Shown: in pieces, positions 43,388-53,830 of the stretch
Numbering within the stretch: position 1 is the stretch's first letter
Layout of the letters: every line of letters begins with the position of its first letter
Assembly (NCBI GenBank): GCA_963513935.1
Contig: OY740774.1
Location: 99,145,668-99,209,667 of the forward strand
Source of the DNA: Aphrophora alni
Lineage: Eukaryota; Arthropoda; Insecta; Hemiptera; Aphrophoridae
Length of the DNA: 64,000 nt
Direction of reading: 5' to 3'
Notes under the pieces: model-generated
The model's input: the letters and a program-made list of their open reading frames with translations, nothing else
Database searches by the model: none
Told to the model about the DNA's origin: nothing
Translations under genes and position numbers: made by a program

Positions 43388-43575
43388 TCTTGAAATTGAA
43401 TTTTACTTGTGCACTGAAAAGAGTGTTTATAATACAAATGTATAATGGCATCCCTTGAATATATTGTAGCAGCACTTTGCTAGATTGGCTGTAGGGCGAG
43501 TTTTGGTCGCCCTGTGTTAACTGAATTTCAGAAGGGAAAATAAACACTAGAAATAAGTACCCTTTACACATTTTG
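43388..43575. repeat. Dispersed repeat family D, copy 2, with hairpin
   Basis: Shares GTCTTGAAATTGAAT, TGTAGCAGCACT, a hairpin (AGGGCGA GTTTTGG TCGCCCT, 43,494-43,514), AACTGAATTTCAGAA, then CCCTTTACA with 53,635-53,830. The hairpin stem is 7 bp with a 7-nt loop. The family has no tRNA-like head that I can see, and its class is unknown to me. Confidence 0.75.
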
Positions 43576-43891
43576 TGTGTATGGACGTCATTTATTTTTT
43601 ATATGGGGGGAGGTAATTTAGTTTATTTATCATTTTGTATGTCGTGAACGTGTGTAGGAATAATGTTTAGTTTGTGCCATCGACGTTGTAACTAAAATCA
43701 GTGCTTACAAATATATTACAAATAACTTTGAATATTAATTTTAAAAATTGAGGCTTTTTTTTTTTTCATATTTTTTGGTCACGCCGTATTCATGTTAGAA
43801 GTGGAGTGAGGTGTATCCAACATTTTAATTTTGGCCTAGCGTTAACGTATGAATTTTTTTATCAAATAAACGTACATATAGAAAATCTTCT

Positions 43892-44121
43892 AACAATAAT
43901 ATTTCAAGTGAAAAATATACGACCTAGACTGGGAATCGAACCCAGGACCTTTGGCTTTACGCGCCAATGCTCTACCAACTGAGCTATCCTAGTCGCTTCC
44001 CAGTACAGGGCGCAGATCTCTCACTTGAATTTAGTAATTGCTGAAGTTTTTGGGTAATCCAAAGGTCCTGGGTTCGATTCCCAGTCTAGGTCGTATATTT
44101 TTCACTTGAAATATTATTGTT
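43892..44121. mobile_element. Foldback unit: perfect 63-bp inverted repeat containing half a tRNA
   Basis: 43,892-43,954 and 44,059-44,121 are exact reverse complements over 63 bp, separated by 104 bp. Each arm holds the 3' half of a tRNA-like sequence (anticodon 3' strand, T arm, acceptor 3' strand) plus 29 bp of 3' flank. Only the left, minus-strand copy keeps the 5' half, which lies in the spacer. A tRNA-derived sequence and its trailer have therefore been duplicated in inverted orientation. Confidence 0.9.
43921..43993 (-). tRNA. tRNA-like gene or tRNA-derived pseudogene (apparent anticodon GTA)
   Basis: On the minus strand a 73-nt cloverleaf can be drawn. T8 A9 precede a D arm GCTC AGTTGGTA GAGC. 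The anticodon stem is TTGGC/GCCAA with the 7-nt loop GCGTAAA, a five-base variable loop follows, and the T arm is CTGGG TTCGATT CCCAG, a perfect B box. The anticodon would be GTA (Tyr), but position 33 is C instead of the near-universal T, and the acceptor stem has one A-A mismatch and two G-U type pairs. Eukaryotic tRNA-Tyr(GTA) usually has an intron; none is present. A SINE-type or decayed tRNA copy seems more likely than a working gene. Confidence 0.55.
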
Positions 44122-46956
44122 AATTCAATACTTGCTAGTAAAAACGCATAAGCGGAAAAATCAAATAATTAAAATCTCAATAAAATCTTCTAGTTTCAGT
44201 TTTACGTATTTGATGTCCCATATAAATGTTAAAAAATAATTACAAATTGTCGACCCGATAGTTTTTCCTTCAAGGTCTTCTATATAACCATTATATGTGG
44301 GCCAGTTCAACGAGTATAAATGCAGTTGAAATAAATAGGATTTAACGTTTTGTCTGTGTAGATTAGTTACGACTTATAAACATACAGTCAGATGATTTTA
44401 CTTACGGACTCTTAAAAGATGGACCTAAATGATAAGTGACCAGTTTGTAATTGATATTTTAAAGTTATCCTCACCAAATTAAAGACGATGAACACCACCT
44501 TTTCCAAATATGTAAAAAGTTATTGCTTTTTACTTTCTCGTATAATAATAGAGAGATTGGATAAAAAATGAAATGATGAAAGTTGTCGTCTGTTTGTATT
44601 ACTATCTGGTGTCTATAGTCCGTCCTATTTGTGAAGCTCTGTGGGTTATAGTATAAGTTATAGTTTAGTTATTGTAGCTTATGTAGCACTGAGGATGGCG
44701 ACTTTGTCGTTGAAATGCGTTTGTTTAAGTAAACGTAATTTTTGTGTTAGAGTTTTAGTCTTTCTAAGCTCTATGTGCCAAACGCATTGAGTGATTTTAA
44801 TCAAATATGGCATGCGGGTATATTTTTGCCATATATCGGAACGATTTTCTATCGTTTTTGTTTTGTTTTTAAGTAACATTTGGAAGTAGCTATATAAAAA
44901 AGAGAGAAATTTATGACTTTCTCGAAATGGCTTTAATGATTTTAATCAATTTTGGTGCATTATAGCCTTTACGAATACAAACAAAACGTATCTCACCTGA
45001 AATGTGAGTTGGTGTTGTATTGATAAACGAACAAAAAATCAGCAAAGGGTGGTTTCGAAATTCAAAATTCCTCAAAATCTAATCAACCGATTTCGTTCAA
45101 ATTTTAGTGAAATGGGAAGATTATTGAATCAAACTTTCGGTTCTGGAATAATTAACAAAAACCAAAAAATAAACCATTACCTACGTTTTAAAAATCTCAA
45201 TTTACGCTGTGATGTATTTATGACAGAAGCGAACCAAGTTTAGCCCCTTATTAAATATATCGACATTTTTTTAAAGACGGCGTTCATTTTAATTCTTTTG
45301 ACTTACAACTACATATTTCATTACTATCATTATTGAGTTATTTTTTACTTGGTTTTGGGAAAGGATGAGTAGGAAAGGGTGAGGAATGTTTTTGCACCGT
45401 TTGTATAGGTCTATAATAAATATCGTACATAGAAGATGTGGGACAAAGTAAGGGGATCTGACTTTCATCCCACTCTGTATAATTACAGCTATAGTATGTA
45501 TGCAATCCACTTGAATCCTTCAATAGAATTAAATGGTGCACAAACACATTCACTCGTACTCTATGCACGGATTCACGGAAAAAAAAGAAACTTTGAAATT
45601 TTATAAAGCGTGAAGCTACAGGCTGTTGCTGTTTAAATCTCGTTTTTTTTTTTAATCATGGGGGTAGTATTTCCGCTCTCCTCACTTGGCAAATTGACCC
45701 ATGTGTACCAAAGTTGGTCGTATACCTTCTGTTTTCACGGTTTCAGAAATTGTTTCACTTGTATTTGGCAGAAATCAAGTTTGAATGATGATAGTTAACG
45801 TTAACTTTGCGATATGCACCAATTAATCTGGAACCATGATTTCCTTCTTAGATCCTGGAAGGTGTTGTGGTAAGTGTTCACGCTTGATAAGTGAATGGCT
45901 ACGAATTCAAACTTCGTGGAAGATTAAAAACATTACCGTGTTGATCCAGCATCGTTAGTTAAGTGGGCGCCAGGATTATTCCTGAATTCTTGGGAATTAT
46001 AAGAGAAGTAGTGAGAGACTCAGAGACAGATATGTTATAAGAAAAACCTTTCGACTTAGACAAACTCTAAAGGGACAATATTTCAAATATCCATTGAAAT
46101 ATCAACCTAAATCTCTATAAATAGAGGGAGAAAGTGAAAAGTAGGCATGATTTGGCCGTAAGTATCGAAACATATTCGACCCATTTTGAGATATTCAACC
46201 ATCTAACGTCGTCAATAGTTTATTTTTACTTTTTAACAATAATAAACCGTTTTTTTTTGCAAAGACAATTACTAATTTTTAATTTTTTTTTTTTGAAACA
46301 AATGTTTTAGAAAAATGAGATCAAAATCGTCACATCCAATTTTGAAGAAATATAAATTTTTAGTTTTAATCTTACCACCCCCAAAGGCAAAAAGAATGTT
46401 AAATGTTAAAATCAACACTTTAAACTTTTAATCAGCATGGTTAAAGTTTAAAACTCGACGAAACAAGTTAAACGAGTTTTAGATAGGCTAATAGGAAGAA
46501 AGGAGGGGGGAGTGGGAGGAGCGAGTTGCTTAAAATAACGAGTCCAAGTTTAGGATAATCAGTATTAAGTGTTTTGAGAATGGAGTATATCCGAAACGCG
46601 TCAACAAACGTGAGATTAACGAAGATGGGAAATGTGGAACAATGTACTCATTTAATAAAAATTATTAATTAAAAATACTTTAATGCTTCTTTTTTCGGTT
46701 TTTATAAGGAGACAGGAAGCTTATAAGACTGAAAACGTTTTTCAGTTAGCGACGAATCATATAAACACTTTACTCGCTTTCATTCACAGTCTTGAGTAAT
46801 CAGTACAAATATATTATAGAGTTCAAAGTTCCATAAGGTTTTAAAGAAACTCTACACTTTACTGCTCATAAACGTGGATATTCAAAAGGTCTAAAAAGAT
46901 CATAACCTAAATATTATTTTGCTGTTCATATCAAGAATGAAATTCCCAAATATGAA
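44122..46956. other. AT-rich DNA, no supported gene
   Basis: Several frames of 66-79 codons show no motif. Sequence near 44,690-44,725 (ACTGAGGATGGCGACT then GTCGTTGAAATGCG) resembles the short stem-loop segments often seen in insect dispersed repeats, but I cannot delimit an element. 40,020 and 45,272 share TTTTTTTAARGACGGCGT-like sequence, too short to call a family. Confidence 0.5.
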
Positions 46957-47180
46957 CAATTTAAAGATCGTGTAATTTTCAATGATGAAGTGTTTCAGGA
47001 CAATTTCAAGAAAATCAGGCAGCTATTTGGCATGCTAGAATCGATTGACTAATTAAAGTCAATGCGATCTTCCAACATGGTGGTGTGGAAGTCTTGGTTT
47101 CCACGCTCTCCGAGCTAAGCACCATGGATTTTTATTTCTGGAGTTTTAAGCATCGAAAGATATATACTAAAACACAATAA
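46957..47180 (+). pseudogene. Decayed mariner-type (DDE/D) transposase fragment
   Basis: 46,957-46,995 reads QFKDRVIFNDEVF, matching the R-V-I-F-S-D-E-x-x-F block around the second catalytic aspartate in mariner-like transposases of insects. After a frame disruption and stops, 47,064-47,150 reads AIFQHGGVEVLVSTLSELST followed by MDFYFWSFK. This corresponds to the R-G-G-P-x-x-W-P-x-R-S-P-D-L-x-P-x-D-F-F-L-W-G-x-L-K block; the catalytic Asp of S-P-D is replaced (SEL), while the later D-F is kept. The region between the blocks is much shorter than in intact proteins, so there is an internal deletion. No terminal repeats were identified. Clearly non-functional. Confidence 0.7.
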
Positions 47181-49187
47181 CACACTTAAAACACAAAGCA
47201 TATACAATATACACACTTAAAACAGCGAATAAAAATGGAGTTGAATTCATCACTTCTAATATTATTTGTCGTGTGTGACTGGAAATTAAATACCGATTAG
47301 ATGTATGCAACGCCACCTATGGATATCATTACTTAATGTCACTGAAAAAAGTCAAACACTTCTTGAGTTCTTTTTCAATAACATTAGAGTTTCATGATAT
47401 TTAATTTATTTGGTTTCAATAATGTTTGAAACTAAAGCCAGCCCTCAGAGGTAGTAGGGACGTGACAATCCCGAGGGAAGCTAGCTGGCACTACACCTTT
47501 TTCATGTAGTCTTGAGTTAGTTTCCTTTCTTTCATCTTTCCTATCTTGATCAACTATTGTTCTCCTTAGACCCTGATGCAATTAGAGTATCCAAGAGCTT
47601 GTTTACCCTATGTTATTTTCTTCATTTATTTACACAATCTAAGATATATATGATTTGATAACAGCAAAACATCTCAACCTCCATTTTTGACTGATAATTA
47701 ACCTCTATGACCTTAGGAAACGTTAAAAGTTATTTTGGACATGCTAATCGTCCGGCATAGTAGTCATCCTTGTTATTTATACGTCATCATAATTGCGCAT
47801 TAAAATAAAACATGAAATTTAGTATAAAGGACTACAACATGCTTACGTACAAAACTAACGAAATTCAGAAAAAAATACAATGTCAAAATGACAACCATTT
47901 TAAACAATTTTTTGTTCATCTCGGTGTTCTAACTTACAACACCTTAAATTAGATACGAATTTGAAAATAACAATTCGGCAAAGAGTTATACTCGTTCCAC
48001 CTCTCTACTATGGTGGAACGAAGTTATTTAAAAAATGTAATTGCGATTCCTGATTTCCCCAAAAAAATGTGATATTCGTACAAGTTACCGACACCGAAGT
48101 AGCAAGTTAGATATGTATAGCTTCAATGCTCGCCAAATCGAAACAGTTGTACGAGTGATACGAGTGGAGATTGTTTAATAACATACAGATCTAGGACGCC
48201 CGTTAATCCACAATTAATCGTAAACCTGTGAAGCAACTGTTTTAAACCAACTTACCTTACTGAATATGGCGTCCACATCAACTTCAGTTTACAAGGCGTT
48301 GATGGCCGCAAAGTGTTTAATCTTAAAAATCGCAGGGAATAAAGTTTAAAACGTAACATGACTATAAGCACACCCTGTATAATGAATACAAATCACCAAC
48401 AACGTACTAAATAAAACTATTAAATAAAATTGTCTTGAAATACAAAGCCCTTCATAATCTAAATACTATGTTTTTATTTTTAGATTTAAGATACAAATAA
48501 ATATAATTCTGTTATATTTAGTTTTTTATTAGGTTGGAAAGTATCTATTCTAAATGAAAATATATAAAGCAATGTTTCTATTTCACACTACCTTTCTTCA
48601 ACAATAGAAAAAATAACATTGTTGATAATAAGAAATACCTTACTTTTGGTGTTCAAAATTAGTTTTTTTTTTAAATTTTGGTACTAGAATACTGCAGGCT
48701 ATTGATATTCTTTATTTTAAAACCAAATAGAAATATCAACGTGGAAACGAGTTCCACAGCTGCAAACGTACATTATGTTTTCACACGTCGACTATTGAAA
48801 GCTTTAAATGATATAAATTATGCAAATATACCAAAAATAAACACGAGAATAAAAATGGCTAATCCAATATTTACATTTAATTATGTACAATAGATTAAAC
48901 CCCTTTGGTGCCGAACTTTTGATAACATACAAATAATTGTGTTTATCCAAGTTAAGTATTTGTAAATACTTTCAGCTGTTTTTAGTTTATAAAATGGTTG
49001 CAATAAATATATGGAGAATCAGTTACAACAATGATTATTCATGCGTTTTGTTGAACGTCATTAATTCTCAATTCATCGTTGTCGAAGCTGGATTTTGGAA
49101 TTTAAACTAAGGATAGACGTACTATAGTTTAGGTATTAGAAGGTCTTCGACAATATGGGTATTCATTAGGAAATAACGTGGTAGGTG
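47181..49187. other. AT-rich DNA, no supported gene
   Basis: A GC-richer patch at 47,438-47,495 can form a stem between GCCAGC and GCTGGC across a ~40-nt loop. Otherwise nothing stands out; the 71-codon plus frame at 48,678-48,893 has no motif. Confidence 0.5.
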
Positions 49188-49461
49188 TTTAGAAAGGAGT
49201 TGGTTCCGAGGGGATTAGTTATCAGATAACGAATGAGGTAGAGTGGTACCGGGATTAGCCGACAGACCAATCGGAGGTTGGAACGTTGATCCTGGAGGGA
49301 TCAGCCTTCAGACAACGAAAGGGGAAGCCTGTGCTGCCGGGATCAGCCGACAGAACACGGAGGTAACGCTCGTCCCGAGGGGATCCCCAGCAGACCGCAG
49401 ACAATGAACGGAGTATCCCTGCTGCCGGGACCAGCCGACAAACCACGGAAGGAAAGAGAGT
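49188..49461. repeat. GC-rich repeat family E, copy 2: three ~87-bp tandem units
   Basis: Three diverged units end at about 49,275, 49,361 and 49,449. Each has CCGAGGGGATYAG-like sequence (TCCTGGAGGGATCAG in the second), CAGAYAACGAA-like sequence, then CCGGGAYYAGCCGACAGA and a CACGGA-type end. The last two units correspond to 39,661-39,850. A 63-codon minus frame within it is not considered coding. There is no GA tract next to this copy; it ends in GGAAAGAGAG. Confidence 0.85.
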
Positions 49462-50997
49462 TGTTACCAGGCGACTGAGAATTAATGATTATGGAACCTT
49501 ACTGGTAAACATGTTTAAAAAAAAAGAAAACAAATTTCATTAACAAGTGCTAAAATTTATTTAGCTTAAATTTTTTGAATTAAATTTGACCATTTACAAA
49601 AAAATTACTTATAACAAACATTTCATAGTTCTTGGTCTTTTTTTTTAAAAAAAAAGATTACAAAAGTTAGATTTAAAATTAATATGAATTTATATAAAGA
49701 ATTTAAATTTTAGATATAAAAAAAAAAAGGTCAAAATTACGTATTACAGTTAACAAGATTTTGTATTATCAAAATACTTAGTTTCCTACTATATATAAAG
49801 AGAGATACATTTTAAAACTAGCTTGATCACATACCTTTTCTATTTAAAAAAAAAAAAGACAAATTTATAATATATAAAGAAATTAATTTTGTTTTAAACT
49901 ATTGACGTCAATATGATTTTAATTTTGAAAAATAACCCCTTTGTGGTCGTGTAGGCCGAAATGTTTTGCATGCAGCCCCATCCAATATTATTTTGATTTT
50001 AAATTAGTACACATTATTTTACAGATTTAAAAAAAAAAAACTGAAATGAAAACACATTATTATACAGAGTTTTGTTTTTTTTGATCAAAATTTGTTATTC
50101 TTTATAAAGAATAATTTCACAACCAAAGTTCCTTTTATTAACAACTGTCATTTTTTGAAAAAAAGTTTATATTTCCTTTTATACATATATACCTGATGAT
50201 CTGGTGCACTTAGAGAATGTTGAAACTGAGTTTGAACCTGTCTGCAAATTGCAATCTCGGACCAGCTTTTGCTATGCAAAAAGCAAGTTAAAAGAGATTT
50301 AGACAAACTCATACAGGTTGTTCGACAAGTCTTTGTAATGAAAAATGATTTTTAATTTAATTAAAATGAAAAGGAAAAATTATCAGAATTAAAAAATTTC
50401 CAAAAAAGATTATAAATAAGTTTTTCTTATATTAATAAAGAATTTAATGTATCTCGATCTTTGTTTGAGATAAAGAATTGTAACAACTGCTAGGAAATTT
50501 TAAAACAAAAGATTCTAATTAAGAAAAACATTTGACTAGTTAATTCTTTGATTTTATGACTATGAAAATATTAACAGATTTATATCTAGAATGGTCAATT
50601 TTAAATTCGAATACCTGGAACTTGTTGTAAAAAGCTTAAAAGCCTGACATGTGCATGAAGGTCATTGTGAGATGAACATTAACATGGAGAAAACAAAACT
50701 CACTGAATAAACTAGCGATATTATTTAACTGTAACACATTTTTTGAATTTAGAAGGAAGAAAACTGTATAATTTAATGTCATGATGCACTTTTGCTATTT
50801 CGGAAAATTCATCTTGAAGAAGCTGTTGTTTAGTAATGTGATTTTGAAGCAACTAGCCTGCCAGCGGTTGCCCAGGTTCGAAGTACAACGATCATGTGAT
50901 GCGTGAATTATGATATTGCCCGCCAGGTATCAGCACACGACGGTAGCGTGATCCGAGAACCATATCCGAATGAGGAAGTCGATTTACTTATGTCGAT
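49462..50997. other. AT-rich DNA with many poly-A/T runs; possible old repeat at 50,850-50,995
   Basis: Homopurine and A/T runs are dense from 49,500 to 50,700. The last ~150 bp is GC-richer, with AGGTTCGAAGTAC partly resembling a pol III B box, but I cannot draw a tRNA or a clear A box. Confidence 0.5.
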
Positions 50998-52502
50998 AAG
51001 TATTCAGCAGATTTTATTTAATGTCTGAAGGACGTTACAGCTATCCCCCCCCCGAAGGACGGAGTTAGGGTGGAGTAAAAAAGGGGGCCAGAAGGGCCTC
51101 CCACAAAATTTTGAAAACAGGGGCACCTGATAGAAACAACGCTTCGTAGTGCTTTTAATCACCACTTTAGGGTGTAGCCTCCTTCGGCACTTACTTATTA
51201 AATTTTGAAATTTCTAAGGCGTCTCAGCTCTTCCCGCCAATCAAAAGAAATCGGGCTACTCCCAGGAGAGAAAGAGCTGAAGATGACGCAAAATTGTCGA
51301 CATTGCTGTGCATGACCTGGCATTGTACCATTAGGGTACGGGAATATGGGGTAAAGGGGGGGGAGTGGCACCTCGGGAGCTCAAGTAAGGTGACCACTCC
51401 AGGGAACAAAGGGAGGGAAGTGCATAACACTTAACGCATTCAGGAAATCGGACTCAGAGGGGGGAACAGTCCTCTGAGCGGATTTAAAAAGATAATTACA
51501 AAAAAAAAATAAAATAAAATGAAAACTCCTGAAGCTTCAGTCAGATCATGCTCAGCGTCGTTATATAAATTTCTCTTCTCCCATAGAAGAAAAATTTAAA
51601 CTATTCACGGCTCTTAACAATTTCCGTGATCTAAAAAAAATTTAGAAGGGCCAAAACAAAAATTAATTCCAAGATAAACAAAGAAGCAGTATGAAACGTT
51701 GAAGAGTCAAAATTTTTTTACTGCACAAGGCAGGACATGTAATATTTGACTTAAGGTCTTATGTATATTTGTATTTAATCATGTGCCCAAAAAAATATTT
51801 TAATTAAAAAAAAAAATTATGTTAAAAAAAATTTTATCAAAATTGTTATGGTGTTTTCAAAAGGTGTAAAAGAAAGATGTGTGGCTAAAAATGTGTGGCA
51901 AAAGAGAAGTATATAAAAAAAAGTGACCCATAATATAGAAAACCCAACTCCGATTTTCTCATCCCTAACAATTAAATAAAGGAAACAAAAATGTTGACCT
52001 GTTAACGACTAAAATAATTTAAAGAAAACCCAACAGGTCAACCATGTTGTCCTACACACAAAAATCTGGGCACCTGTATTAAGAAGGGAAAATTTAGTAC
52101 ACAATTATTTTATTAAAGATCGCAAGGTCTGTTTGAATTTTGAAAGGGAGCAAAATTGAAATGAACACACAAAAAAAAAAAAAAATAAATAAATTGAGAG
52201 TTGTATATATTGTATATATGTATGTGTGTGTGTAAGAACCAAAACAAACAAGCAAAATGAATCCTCGAGAAATTTTTTGAAAATTTTGAAAAGTTTTTTT
52301 TTTTTTGTTTTTATCTATTTTTGGATTTTTATTTATTTATATTTATATTTTTTGTATTCTCGAATAAGCCTTGCCTGTTTGAATCGAATTCAGTGAATTA
52401 CTAAAGTATATAATGAAAATTTTTAAAAATATTAAAGGAAAGGAAAAGAAAAAAATTTTAAGTATTCAGCAGGTTTTATTTAATGTCTGAATGACGTTAC
52501 AG
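50998..52502. mobile_element. ~1.4-kb insertion bounded by 43-bp direct repeats
   Basis: AAGTATTCAGCAGRTTTTAT, continuing TTAATGTCTGAAKGACGTTACAG, stands at 50,998-51,040 and again at 52,460-52,502 with two mismatches. The 1,419 bp between differs in character. Its left ~430 bp is GC-rich (a run of nine C, GAAGGACGGAG, AAAGGGGGGGGAGTGGC) and the rest is A-rich with poly-A and poly-T runs. Downstream of the second repeat is the family E linker. The arrangement fits a retroelement fragment with a long target-site duplication. No reverse transcriptase, integrase or LTR is recognisable; a 68-codon minus frame (51,224-51,430) is unexplained. Confidence 0.6.
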
Positions 52503-52546
52503 AGTAAGGGAAGAATAAAGAAAACAAAAGAATTCATGCAAAAAGA

Positions 52547-52625
<79 letters not shown>

Positions 52626-52628
52626 GAA
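52503..52628. repeat. Family E linker and (AG)n microsatellite, copy 3
   Basis: 52,507-52,551 repeats the linker seen at 39,853-39,898 (GGAAGAATAAAGAAAAC, then TTCATGCAAAAAGAGCAG), followed by a pure AG tract of about 35 units to 52,621. The GC-rich tandem units are missing here. The Ser-Leu minus-strand frames through the tract are artefacts. Confidence 0.9.
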
Positions 52629-53634
52629 GAGAGTGTTGTAGGTGACTGTGGAATATAATGATGCGACCCGTATTTATAGGTCGTCTGGGGTCTTGCCCGC
52701 ATGTCTCCCACTCTGCACGGCCTTGATCCGTTAAGTGTTTCATTCTCTTTGCTGTGCGTAATTTATTTACAAGTTCAGACATTACAATTATATTTACATA
52801 TCTACAACAATTTAGCGTAACGATTATGTAGGTTACACATTTCAAGTCACCATACATCAGTTCAGGTGGCGGCGCACTCTAGTTCGCACCCTGTTGTTGA
52901 TTCACTAGGATTTTTTTACGCTCTCTATAAAAGCTACATCGGTATTAGTAAATTTGAATTTTTTCACCCCTTTTACAATTTTTATTCTATACTTTTATAA
53001 TATACTATTAGTACATACTTCCTTGCGTTATTTAACATTATACAAATGTTCTTCAACTTATCGTATTAACGGCTTACAACTATTTACACATTATACATTT
53101 TATAGGTTATCATTGCTAAATAATTGTAGATACTTTATTTTATACAAATCGAAACCAATTTTAATGGTCTATCGCTTCGCAATTCAAAGTTATACTGGCC
53201 AACAATGCACATTGTATTGTCAGTCAGAAGTAGCATCTGTGCAGTTCTTCATATTTAAATCTATATATGTTTAATATTTGGAAATGCGGAACATTACCGA
53301 GTTATTTTAAGGCCTCTAAATTTGTTCATGTATTCATCTCAGCTAAAGGATCTCAACTGGATTCGCACTAGTTTCCACAACAAAGTCGCATCTTCAGTTA
53401 GTAAATGTAGCTCGCCCATCATCGAAGAAACGCGTTTGTAAAATACACATATTATTTGTGAAAATTTGCATTAGTCAAATTCTATCAAGTATACCATCTT
53501 ACAAGACAAGCTTAATATTTATCTATAAATATATATTCACACTTTTTTATTATCGCTGCTAAATATATATTTATAATATAAAATTGAAGAACATTCATTA
53601 TTAGCTACGACAAAAATGTCGAATCTATATTTGG
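52629..53634. other. AT-rich DNA, no supported gene
   Basis: A GC-richer strip at 52,670-52,735 directly follows the AG tract and may belong to the same repeat. A 106-codon plus frame at 52,954-53,274 is AT-rich, low in Ala and Gly, and has no motif; I regard it as chance. Confidence 0.5.
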
Positions 53635-53830
53635 TCTTGAAATTGAATCATATTATATCAAAGCAAAAGGGATCCATATGTGTTTATATTCAAATATGAA
53701 ATTGATTCAGTAGAACCTATTGTAGCAGCACTCTGCGAAATTGACTGTGGGCGAGTTTTGATCGCCCTTCAATAACTGAATTTCAGAATGGAACGTAAAC
53801 AAAAATAACAGATGGAATCCCCTTTACATG
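53635..53830. repeat. Dispersed repeat family D, copy 3, with hairpin
   Basis: Closest to the copy at 43,388-43,575. The conserved hairpin GGGCGAGTTTTGATCGCCC lies at about 53,749-53,767, followed by AATAACTGAATTTCAGAA and ending in CCCCTTTACA. It also shares GTGTTTATATTCAAAT with the 36,970 copy. Confidence 0.75.

Noticed and set aside
52954..53274. 106-codon plus-strand ORF
   Set aside because: Composition (Tyr, Phe, Leu, Ile and Ser rich) is what AT-rich random sequence gives; no motif.
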